Assembly: GCA_900317015.1 (NCBI GenBank)
Contig: ONFH01000147.1
Coordinates: forward strand, 1-13,431
Direction: 5' to 3'
Source of the DNA: an uncultured Erysipelotrichaceae bacterium
GTDB lineage: Bacteria; Bacillota_I; Bacilli_A; Erysipelotrichales; Coprobacillaceae
Length of the DNA: 13,431 bases
In this document: positions 7,275 to 13,351 of the stretch, piece after piece
Layout: each line of letters begins with the position of its first letter
Numbering within the stretch: the stretch's first letter is position 1
Notes under the pieces: model-generated
What the model saw: only the letters and a program-made list of their open reading frames with translations
What the model was told of the DNA's origin: nothing
The model's database searches: none
Position numbers and translations under genes: made by a program

Positions 7275-7452
7275 CTTCTTCATCATCATTGGTAATAATG
7301 GCAGAATCAAGCAGCTTGATCAATTCTAATGTCGAACGAAAAGACTGTTTCTTATCTTCATCGACCCAGCTGATGACGCCTTGCCATGTCGCATTCTGTG
7401 TATTTTTGATCGTGATCAGAAAACTCTGATCCCTTCTTTTTAGTTTCACCAT
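7258..7452 (-). CDS. Small WQG-module protein, 64 aa
   Basis: This small soluble protein is the last gene of the BTAD-regulator operon. An N-terminal basic segment (MVKLKRR) precedes a beta-prone core with ATWQGVISWVD (residues 21-31). A helix-like SFRSTLELIKLLDSAI follows, and the tail is acidic (DDEEEESQD). The WQG plus LELIKLL arrangement matches the C-terminal part of the adjacent 143-aa protein, so the two appear to share a domain. I recall proteins of this type as conserved hypotheticals in Firmicutes, with no assigned function. AAAGGA sits 6 nt before the ATG, and the stop codon lies in the terminator. It may bind the regulator or the pilus machinery; this is only suggested by position. 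Confidence 0.75.
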   Translation of the reverse strand: MVKLKRRDQSFLITIKNTQNATWQGVISWVDEDKKQSFRSTLELIKLLDSAIITNDDEEEESQD

Positions 7453-7516
7453 TCATCATCCTTTCAGTCCTGACAATCTCTCACCTACACTATAGCGCAA
7501 AAATGTCACATAAGTG

Positions 7517-7948
7517 TCACTTCTTTTGTAATTTTGTAATAAATTTCACTATTTCTAAAATTTCCTGGAATTCATGCATCTCTCCATTATAAAAATAGTA
7601 TCCCTGCCAGCTAGACATATGACGTGTCAGAACGACAAGGTCAAAAGTCAGAACCTCACCCTGATACTTCAAAAGGTCCTCATAGTCCTCATACTGCTTA
7701 GGGTGACGCTGATAACTGCTCTGATGACTCTTCACCCGTGTGAATGTTCGTTTAATATTTGATGATTGAGGATTTCCATTGCGGTCATACATCTGGTCCA
7801 CTTTTAAGAAAAGCTCATTAATATCATTAAAGACGATTGGCTCTTTTAAAGTAGGATTATAAACACGCCCCTCAATATGTGCTTGATCTAAGACATCGAC
7901 ACAAATATGGAGCATGTTATATGGGGCACTTCTCATATATCGATCCAT
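7517..7948 (-). CDS. Conserved hypothetical protein with C-terminal WQG module, 143 aa
   Basis: This is a soluble protein with no signal peptide or membrane segment. The N-terminal half (about 1-60: MDRYMRSAPYNMLHICVDVL..., NPTLKEPIVFNDINELFLKVDQMYD) is a compact domain. A charged, flexible stretch rich in K, R, S, Q, Y and D follows (about 62-92). The C-terminus (about 98-141) has FDLVVLTRHMSSWQGYYFY and FQEILEIVKFITKL, the same WQG/LEIVKFI pattern as the 64-aa neighbour. It starts 12 bp after the regulator stop, with a strong AGGAGG site overlapping that stop, so it is co-translated with the regulator. A 64-bp gap separates it from the 64-aa gene. I cannot assign a function. Confidence 0.8.
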   Translation of the reverse strand: MDRYMRSAPYNMLHICVDVLDQAHIEGRVYNPTLKEPIVFNDINELFLKVDQMYDRNGNPQSSNIKRTFTRVKSHQSSYQRHPKQYEDYEDLLKYQGEVLTFDLVVLTRHMSSWQGYYFYNGEMHEFQEILEIVKFITKLQKK

Positions 7949-7960
7949 TCAAGCCACCTC

Positions 7961-9157
7961 CTACTTCTTTGGCGAGGTGACTTCTTGCACAGCCAGATCA
8001 ATCGTTATGCTCTTGTTATTAAGGGTATGAATAATCTTTTTCAAAACTCTTTTCATGACCATATGCGCATCTTCATAAGTACATGAAGGCAGTAAAACAA
8101 GATACTGATTCGCACTGAATCTTGTCACAATATCACCAATACGTAAGCCATCGACTAACATGCCACGCATACGCTGCATCGTCTTCTCAAGATACTTACG
8201 TTTCTTTTCCTGTTGATCCTCTCCGTCAAAGGAATGAGAATCATTGACCGTCAATAAGCATAAATGACTGCTGACGCCAAGACGGTCCATCATACGTGAC
8301 TGCATAGAATATAACTGACGGAACGTCCCATATTCACAAAGTAAGGCACCTGATGGTGTATCACTATTTAAGTTTTCCTGGATCTCATAAATACTTGCAG
8401 AATCATCATGGATCTCTTTTTGGATGTAATCATAAAGATCACGCATACCATCTGATGGATTCGTTCCTAAATAACGATATAACAAATCGACCGCATGCTT
8501 ATAGACATCCGTTGCCTGTTTATAACGTTTTTCCAAATAAAGAGCACGAACCAACAGCTCATAAGAATGTTCTTCCAGTTCATCTAGCCCCACAGCATAG
8601 CTAGCGACCTTCTCCATCTTCATATAATTCCCGTTCTTTTCCAAGAGCGCACAATAATCATCGATCAGATTCATAATGACAGAATGATAATAAACATTTT
8701 TTGTCATAACGAACTGATCATATTCGATCTCTGATAAAAACTTGCCCTTATAGATTGCAATAATGGCATCATAATTCTTCTCGCTTGGATCTTCTTCGAT
8801 CTTATTTAATAAGGCATCGAACTTTTCTGTATCTAATGTGACCTCATATTCCGGATTGATGGCATAGCTGCCCTTTCCTGTCACGATCAGATCTGTTAAC
8901 GCTAATTTCTTCTTTAATAATGTACGTAAACGATAAACTAAGTTTTTTAAAGCGCCGATTGGGTTATCGACATCTTCCATCGACCATAAGAAATCGATCA
9001 GCTCATTAGAAGTCAGCTGACGTTCATGATGAAACAAACAAAAAGCCAGCAATTTCAATAATTTGTCAGACTTAATTTCTTCGGCGGTAAGGACTTGTCC
9101 ATCATAAGTCAAGGCAAATGAATGGAACATGACGACATCAATTTTTTTATTCCCCAT
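7961..9157 (-). CDS. Winged-helix/BTAD transcriptional regulator with degenerate GGDEF-like C-terminal domain, 398 aa
   Basis: This is a probable cytosolic DNA-binding activator of the SARP/BTAD type. Residues 8-105 form an OmpR-like winged helix (recognition segment GALKNLVYRLRTLLKK, then a GKGSYAINP wing). Residues 107-250 are helical repeats like a bacterial transcriptional activation domain, including the YDQFV region and the EEHSYELLVRALYLEKRYKQATDVY repeat. Residues about 265-390 look like a GGDEF fold: LRIGDIVTRFSANQYLVLLP occupies the place of the usual DxxARxGGDEFxxLLP. The signature is SANQY (348-352), so it cannot be a cyclase and at most binds a ligand. The start at 9157 is preceded by GAGGTG 6 nt upstream; an ATG 18 nt earlier lacks a site. 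It heads an operon with two small proteins and is divergent from the pilus operon, its most likely target. The GGDEF call is by eye. Confidence 0.85.
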   Translation of the reverse strand: MGNKKIDVVMFHSFALTYDGQVLTAEEIKSDKLLKLLAFCLFHHERQLTSNELIDFLWSMEDVDNPIGALKNLVYRLRTLLKKKLALTDLIVTGKGSYAINPEYEVTLDTEKFDALLNKIEEDPSEKNYDAIIAIYKGKFLSEIEYDQFVMTKNVYYHSVIMNLIDDYCALLEKNGNYMKMEKVASYAVGLDELEEHSYELLVRALYLEKRYKQATDVYKHAVDLLYRYLGTNPSDGMRDLYDYIQKEIHDDSASIYEIQENLNSDTPSGALLCEYGTFRQLYSMQSRMMDRLGVSSHLCLLTVNDSHSFDGEDQQEKKRKYLEKTMQRMRGMLVDGLRIGDIVTRFSANQYLVLLPSCTYEDAHMVMKRVLKKIIHTLNNKSITIDLAVQEVTSPKK

Positions 9158-9204
9158 CGCTTTCACCTCTTTCATTTCTATAACAAAACTTTTCCCTTAA
9201 TTTC

Positions 9205-9219
9205 ATTCTTATTAAGAAT
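9205..9219. repeat. Perfect 7-bp inverted repeat in the leader of the regulator gene
   Basis: ATTCTTATTAAGAAT is a perfect dyad centred at 9212, between the regulator promoter and its start codon. No T-tract follows on either strand, so it is not a terminator. It may be an operator, possibly for autoregulation, but nothing in the sequence proves this. Confidence 0.35.
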
Positions 9220-9238
9220 CAAAAAAACACCCATTCAA

Positions 9239-9267
9239 AGTATAAATAAAAAAATATAAAAAGTAAA
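9239..9267 (-). promoter_or_regulatory. Promoter of the BTAD-regulator operon
   Basis: On the minus strand TTTACT (9262-9267) and TATACT (9239-9244) are separated by exactly 17 bp of nearly pure A/T. They match the consensus at 4/6 and 5/6. A weak cre-like sequence (AGTAAACGTTCTAA, 9262-9275, two mismatches) overlaps the -35. The leader would be about 75 nt long. Confidence 0.5.
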
Positions 9268-9312
9268 CGTTCTAACTGATTTATTTCGTCATAAACGTAT
9301 CTTTTTCCGAAA

Positions 9313-9348
9313 ATTTGTTTCTTGTTTCTTGAAAATATTTTAACAAAT
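9313..9348. repeat. Nested repeats in the divergent control region
   Basis: Two adjacent copies of TTGTTTC (9315-9321 and 9322-9328) plus a third partial TTG lie inside a 7-bp perfect inverted repeat (ATTTGTT at 9313-9319, AACAAAT at 9342-9348). The block is 57 bp upstream of the -10 of the pilus operon. SARP/BTAD regulators typically bind short direct repeats upstream of a poor -35, so this is a candidate binding site. In such AT-rich DNA, chance occurrence is possible. Confidence 0.3.
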
Positions 9349-9404
9349 CAAATCGTATTCTTTTTGAAAGAACACTTTTTTATGTTTATCAAAGTGATTC
9401 ATAG

Positions 9405-9410
9405 TATAAT
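9405..9410 (+). promoter_or_regulatory. -10 element of the pilus operon
   Basis: A perfect TATAAT lies 32 bp before the first start codon of the pilus operon, giving a leader of about 25 nt with GAGGTG. No good -35 hexamer occurs 16-18 bp upstream. This fits a promoter that needs an activator, such as the divergently encoded BTAD protein. Between the regulator start at 9157 and the pilC start at 9443 there is no gene, only the two promoters and short repeats. Confidence 0.55.
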
Positions 9411-9442
9411 TATGACAAAGAATAACAGTAGAGGTGAAGAAA

Positions 9443-10480
9443 ATGGAACAGAAACAATTATCCAACAGTGAAATTGCTGGATTTACACATCAAATGGCAA
9501 TGATTCTTCATGCCGGGATCTCCGCCTACGAAGGGATGGCCATCATGAAGGATGAACAAGATCAAAGCCGTATGTCACAGGTCACCGGCGAGATCTACAC
9601 GGCCCTCGATCAAGGCGAAGACTTTACGAACGCTTTGAAAAGTACACACGCCTTCCCAGAATATCTGCTCAACATGGTCGAGATTGGGGAGACAGCTGGC
9701 CGTCTTGAAGAGGTCATGAATAGTCTTTCCGACTACTATGAACGCTTATATGAAATGGAAGAAAACGTCACCACTGCAATCAGCTATCCAATGATCATGA
9801 TCATTTTAATGTTTGTCGTCGTGATTGTCTTACTGACGCAGGTCATTCCAATTTTCAATCGTGTCTTTGATTCACTTGGGACGAATGTGACTGGCTTTGC
9901 TAAAGGCGTGATGAACTTCGGGAACGCCCTATCAACATACTCATGGATCTTAGTGATCATCTTCCTCGTGATCATCGTCGCTTTTATCTACTTCAGATTT
10001 ACGAGCAAGGGTCGTGAAAAGTTCAATTCCTTTTTAGCAACTGCAAAGTTCTCACGTAAGATCTCATTAAAAATGGCCGTATCCAAGTTTGCCGGCGGGA
10101 TGTCGATTGCTTTATCATCAGGGCTTGATCTTGATGAATCCTTAGAGATGTCAAAACAGCTCGTCGATCATAAAGTCTTAAAAATGCGTATTGAAAAAGC
10201 CGAAGAGATCACGAAAGAAAAAGATATCTCTGAAGGTCTTGTCGAAGCGCATGTCCTCACTGGAATCTATGCCCGACTCATCAAGCTTGGCTATAAGACC
10301 GGCGGCATGGACCAGATCTTTGCGGACATCGCCAAACAGTACGATCAGGAAACAAACGAATCTCTGCAGCATGCAATTGGCATCATCGAACCAACATTGG
10401 TTGCCATTTTATCCGTGATCACAGGCATCATCTTATTAAGTGTCATGCTGCCGCTTGTCAGCATTATGGGAAGTCTCTAA
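9443..10480 (+). CDS. pilC: PilC/GspF-family inner-membrane platform protein, 345 aa
   Basis: This protein is the membrane platform that links the cytosolic ATPase to pilus or pseudopilus assembly in type IV pilus, competence and type II secretion systems. Two GspF domains are visible: about 10-130 (FTHQMAMILHAGISAYEGMAIM, then EIGETAGRLEEVM) and about 212-335 (FAGGMSIALSSGLDLDESLEM, then LGYKTGGMDQIF). Membrane segments lie at about 115-137, 165-184 and 317-341. The length is near the normal 350-400 aa. The start is the ATG at 9443, with GAGGTG 6 nt upstream; a GTG 9 nt earlier falls in that site. It is the first gene of a six-gene operon, and the next start codon follows 1 nt after its stop. 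Whether the system makes a true pilus, a competence pseudopilus or a secretion piston is open. Confidence 0.92.
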   Translation: MEQKQLSNSEIAGFTHQMAMILHAGISAYEGMAIMKDEQDQSRMSQVTGEIYTALDQGEDFTNALKSTHAFPEYLLNMVEIGETAGRLEEVMNSLSDYYERLYEMEENVTTAISYPMIMIILMFVVVIVLLTQVIPIFNRVFDSLGTNVTGFAKGVMNFGNALSTYSWILVIIFLVIIVAFIYFRFTSKGREKFNSFLATAKFSRKISLKMAVSKFAGGMSIALSSGLDLDESLEMSKQLVDHKVLKMRIEKAEEITKEKDISEGLVEAHVLTGIYARLIKLGYKTGGMDQIFADIAKQYDQETNESLQHAIGIIEPTLVAILSVITGIILLSVMLPLVSIMGSL

Positions 10481-10481
10481 T

Positions 10482-10778
10482 ATGCGTTATTTAAAAAGAA
10501 ATGCCCTGGGCCTGCTTTTTACGATCCTTATCTTTGTGATCATCATCGCGGGACTGCGGACGATGAACGCGTCCACTGCAAAAAATGGTCAAGCGACCCT
10601 CGAAAAAGCCATGCGTCGAGGTATTATGGAATGCTACGTCATGGAAGGACATTATCCCAAATCACTCAATGATTTAAAAAAACATTATCATGTCAGCTAT
10701 AACGAAAAGGACTATCAAGTCACTTATCATTATAAAAATTCCTACACGCTGCCAACATTTACAATTACTACGAAATAA
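10482..10778 (+). CDS. Pilin-like single-pass membrane protein, 98 aa
   Basis: The N-terminus has a short basic segment (MRYLKRN), a hydrophobic helix (residues 8-26), and an amphipathic continuation holding EKAMRRGIMECYVMEGHYPKSLNDL. The last part resembles the alpha1-C/loop of GspG-type pilins, where a tyrosine-rich helix is followed by GxYPxxLxDL. A small C-terminal beta part ends in TFTITTK. The canonical prepilin peptidase site (G|FTLxE) is missing: the hydrophobic core starts ALGLLFT with no glutamate at +5, so it may not be processed. The ATG lies 1 nt after the pilC stop, with only a weak GGGAAG site, so translation is probably coupled. It could be a minor pseudopilin or an assembly accessory. 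Confidence 0.72.
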   Translation: MRYLKRNALGLLFTILIFVIIIAGLRTMNASTAKNGQATLEKAMRRGIMECYVMEGHYPKSLNDLKKHYHVSYNEKDYQVTYHYKNSYTLPTFTITTK

Positions 10779-10791
10779 GGAGGAATAAAAT

Positions 10792-11244
10792 ATGAATGAA
10801 CGCTCTCATAGTGTCGACCTCCTGTTTGTCCTATGTCTCTTCTTCGTCTTTGCGATCTCTTCTGTTGCCGTCGTTATGATCGGCTCAAAAGTGTATTCAA
10901 AGACGGTCGATCACATGGAGACGGCACACAATAATGATACGGCAATGAATTACATCATTGAAAAAGTCCGTCTACATAATGACGGTACCGTCAAATTAAC
11001 TCGTAGCGGGAGTACGGATGTCCTCTGTCTTAGCGAGACCGATGGCACCAACTATCTCTACGCCAAAGATCATGCCCTTTATGAATACACATCAAATGCA
11101 CCATTTGATGCATCTAAAGGGAATAAAGTCTTAAACTTAACAAGTTTAAAACTGTCAGAAAAAAATAACTTGTTGAAAATCACGCTCGTCTTAGATCATA
11201 AGACATCAACGAGCTACGTCAATCTAGTGAGGAGGAATGCCTGA
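10792..11244 (+). CDS. DUF4860-like membrane-anchored protein, 150 aa
   Basis: HSVDLLFVLCLFFVFAISSVAVVMIGSKVY (residues 6-35) is an N-terminal membrane segment. It is followed by a helical stretch with AMNYIIEKVRLHND and a beta-rich outer domain (LCLSETDGTNYLYAKDHALYEY). The pattern of a HS.D.LFVL membrane helix, then YI..KVR, then L.L.E...YLY....LYEY matches what I remember of DUF4860 proteins, small Firmicute proteins found beside GspF/PilT genes. This was not checked by search. Its layout is that of a minor pseudopilin without a classical cleavage site. AGGAGG lies 8 nt before the ATG; its stop overlaps the next start. Confidence 0.75.
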   Translation: MNERSHSVDLLFVLCLFFVFAISSVAVVMIGSKVYSKTVDHMETAHNNDTAMNYIIEKVRLHNDGTVKLTRSGSTDVLCLSETDGTNYLYAKDHALYEYTSNAPFDASKGNKVLNLTSLKLSEKNNLLKITLVLDHKTSTSYVNLVRRNA

Positions 11245-11627
11245 TGAACTCGCATAACAAATCCAGCCTCGTGCTGATGGAAATGATCATAGCCATCCTC
11301 TTCTTTTCTTTAAGTGCCGGCGTCTGCGTCCAGCTATTCTTGCGCAGCCGTCAGATCGATCAGGACTCAACGGACCTGATCCACGCCACTGACCTTTCAA
11401 GAAATATTGCCGAAGTCTATAAGAATGGCACATTAAAAAGCCATTATCCTTATGACTCATCCAATAATCTTTACTATGACCGTTCATGGAATCGTACCGT
11501 TAAATCATCAGTCTATACGGTCCATTTAACATTTAAAACCAATTCCATGGATATCAAGGTCTCAGATCATGATGGCAGTATCTATTCTTTGAAAGTCACG
11601 AAATATCATCAACAGACAAGGAAGTGA
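11244..11627 (+). CDS. Prepilin-like protein with near-canonical N-terminal signal, 127 aa
   Basis: SSLVLMEMIIAILFFSLSAG begins at residue 7. It is close to a class III prepilin signal, with a glutamate (E13) five residues into a hydrophobic helix, as in G|FTLIE, but with Ser instead of Gly before the predicted cleavage point. The helix (8-33) is followed by RSRQIDQDSTDLIHATDLSRNIAEVYKNG, an amphipathic extension. The outer domain is a small tyrosine-rich beta domain of about 70 residues. Of the four small proteins in this operon it is the best pilin candidate. The start overlaps the preceding stop by 1 nt (TGATG), with GGAGG 8 nt upstream. No cysteines suited to disulfides are seen in the outer part. 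Confidence 0.78.
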   Translation: MNSHNKSSLVLMEMIIAILFFSLSAGVCVQLFLRSRQIDQDSTDLIHATDLSRNIAEVYKNGTLKSHYPYDSSNNLYYDRSWNRTVKSSVYTVHLTFKTNSMDIKVSDHDGSIYSLKVTKYHQQTRK

Positions 11628-11631
11628 GAAC

Positions 11632-12135
11632 ATGGCAAAAAGAACGAAATTAAATATGAATGTCGGTATCATTTCCTTTATGGTCATCTTTATTATTTTA
11701 TGTCTTGTCACGTTTGCCCTGTTATCGATCGTGTCCGCTAAAAATAACATGCGCTCGGCCGAAAACTATGCCAACCATGCCTCTTACTACTATACGATTG
11801 AAAACATGGCCAATGAAGAACTTGAGAAGATCGACACTCAGCTCAAAGCTGATCACAGTGCTTCAAGTAGTCGTGATGATTACTTTGACCGCATTAAGAA
11901 TGTGCAAAACATTAATGGCAACATCATCTTATCCGGTCATACGATCTCCTATGAGATCACCTATCGTGAAACGAAGATCTCCGTATCATTAGAAGTGCTC
12001 TATCATGCGAAGACTTATTATAAGATCACGAAATGGGAATCACGTGCTGCTGATGAAAAGAGCAACTCAGGTTCTGTCAATATCTATCCTGATAGTGATG
12101 ATTCAGGAACAACAGAAGTATGGGGGAATGATTAG
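11632..12135 (+). CDS. Membrane-anchored pseudopilus-associated protein, 167 aa
   Basis: A short basic N-terminus (MAKRTKLNMN) precedes one hydrophobic helix (residues 11-34). The helix runs into SAKNNMRSAENYANHASYYYTIENMANEELEKID, a long amphipathic helix as in pilin alpha1. The outer part is beta-rich (ILSGHTISYEITYRETKISVSLEVLYHAKTYYKITKWES), and the C-terminal tail is acidic and probably disordered (SNSGSVNIYPDSDDSG...). No prepilin cleavage motif with Glu+5 is evident. The start is 4 nt after the previous stop, with AAGGAAGTGAG as its site. The stop TAG overlaps the GTG of pilT. GspK/PilX-like minor pilin is a possible role, but no family was confirmed. Confidence 0.7.
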   Translation: MAKRTKLNMNVGIISFMVIFIILCLVTFALLSIVSAKNNMRSAENYANHASYYYTIENMANEELEKIDTQLKADHSASSSRDDYFDRIKNVQNINGNIILSGHTISYEITYRETKISVSLEVLYHAKTYYKITKWESRAADEKSNSGSVNIYPDSDDSGTTEVWGND

Positions 12136-13193
12136 TGAAGCCGTTAACGGAAATACTTGAGATTGCGACCAAACAAGGCGCTTCCGACATCTTCATCATT
12201 GCCGGCCAGCCAGTCACGATCAAAGTTTGTAACAATTTAATGGCGATCGATGATGAGCGCTTATCACCAGATCAGACCGCTAGTCTCATCAAAGAGATCT
12301 ATACATTAGCACATCGCCCAAATGAGAAGCTTGAGAATCATGGCGATGATGACTTCTCATTTGCGGTGGCTCATTTGTCACGTTTCCGTGTCAGTACCTA
12401 TAAACAGCGTGGCTCCTTAGCCGCTGTCATCCGTATCATCTTATTCACATTACCAGATCCAGAGGAATTAGGGATTCCCCAGGATATCATTGAATTAGCA
12501 AACATCAATAAAGGGATGGTCTTAGTCACCGGCCCAGCCGGCAGCGGTAAGTCAACGACCCAGGCCTGTATGATCGACTACATCAATACGCATGAAGCCA
12601 AACATATCATTACGCTAGAAGATCCAATCGAACATTTACATTCGCATAAGAAATCGATCGTCTCACAGCGTGAGATCTCGATCGACTCCGATACGTATAT
12701 CTCCGCCTTAAGAGCAGCGCTCCGCCAGGCCCCAGATGTCATCCTGTTAGGAGAAATGCGAGACTATGAAACGATCAACACGGCTTTAACAGCGGCCGAG
12801 ACCGGTCATACTTTGATTTCGACCTTGCATACGTTAGGGGCAGCCACGACGATCGACCGTATTATCGATGTCTTCCCGGCTGCTCAGCAGCATCAGGTCG
12901 CCGTTCAGTTATCGCTGACACTTGAGACCGTCATCTCACAGCAGCTCATTCCAACGGTAGATCATAAGCTGATGCCGGTCTTTGAAGTCATGACATGTAC
13001 ACCTGCCATCCGCAATATGATCCGTGATAATAAGATCCATCAGATTGACGGCATGATCGCCGCTAGTGCGGACCAGCATATGCGTACGATGGATGCCAGC
13101 TTATTGGATGCTTACAAAGCTGGACGTATCACTAAAGAAACAGCTTTGATGTATGCGACAAATCCCGACATGTTAAAAAGAAAACTTAGATAG
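12135..13193 (+). CDS. pilT: PilT-type ATPase, 352 aa
   Basis: This is a hexameric cytosolic secretion ATPase of the PilT branch, which normally powers pilus retraction. An N-terminal PAS-like domain (about 1-100; SDIFIIAGQPVTIKV) matches the usual PilT SDLHLxxG start. The core has Walker A GPAGSGKST (133-141), Asp box TLEDPIEH (160-167), Walker B VILLGEMRD (202-210) and His box HTLISTLHT (225-233). The C-terminus has AIRNMIRDNK (291-300), the PilT-specific AIRNLIREGK retraction motif. The tetracysteine zinc motif of PilB/GspE is absent. The length is typical (340-360 aa). The start is GTG, overlapping the previous TAG by 1 nt, with a G-rich site about 8-10 nt upstream. It is the last gene of the operon. 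No extension ATPase is encoded here. Confidence 0.94.
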   Translation: MKPLTEILEIATKQGASDIFIIAGQPVTIKVCNNLMAIDDERLSPDQTASLIKEIYTLAHRPNEKLENHGDDDFSFAVAHLSRFRVSTYKQRGSLAAVIRIILFTLPDPEELGIPQDIIELANINKGMVLVTGPAGSGKSTTQACMIDYINTHEAKHIITLEDPIEHLHSHKKSIVSQREISIDSDTYISALRAALRQAPDVILLGEMRDYETINTALTAAETGHTLISTLHTLGAATTIDRIIDVFPAAQQHQVAVQLSLTLETVISQQLIPTVDHKLMPVFEVMTCTPAIRNMIRDNKIHQIDGMIAASADQHMRTMDASLLDAYKAGRITKETALMYATNPDMLKRKLR

Positions 13194-13196
13194 TTG

Positions 13197-13226
13197 AAAG
13201 ACGATGCCTTTACGCATCGTCTTTTT
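13197..13226 (+). terminator. Terminator of the pilus operon
   Basis: AAAGACGATGC and GCATCGTCTTT form a perfect 11-bp stem with a 6-nt loop, followed by T residues, starting 3 nt after the pilT stop. It shows that the operon ends at pilT and has no further genes to the right. Confidence 0.93.
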
Positions 13227-13301
13227 CACATGTCCTGTCGATAAAGTTTTCCACTGATTCAGTGAATAAACGTCTTGCTTCAAAAAGAAAGTCACCGCTC
13301 T

Positions 13302-13310
13302 TGTGGATAA
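13302..13310 (-). promoter_or_regulatory. Perfect DnaA box
   Basis: On the minus strand this is TTATCCACA, identical to the high-affinity DnaA 9-mer. It is the distal reverse box of the first tandem unit. Confidence 0.75.
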
Positions 13311-13342
13311 GAAGTCCCTTGAAAAAAGTTCTCCACGACATT

Positions 13343-13351
13343 TGTGAATAA
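13343..13351 (-). promoter_or_regulatory. Consensus DnaA box
   Basis: On the minus strand this is TTATTCACA, fitting TTATNCACA fully. It is the proximal reverse box of the second tandem unit, facing the degenerate forward box at 13329-13337 across 5 bp. Confidence 0.7.

Noticed and set aside
7122..7310. Minus-strand 62-codon reading frame between the formyltransferase leader and the 64-aa gene
   Set aside because: It overlaps the terminator, the promoter and the end of the 64-aa gene, has no ribosome site, and its product is low-complexity and basic.
7453..7516. Separate promoter (TATAGT) for the 64-aa gene
   Set aside because: The only -35-like GTGACA lies 20 bp upstream, too far, and the gene fits as the last gene of the regulator operon.
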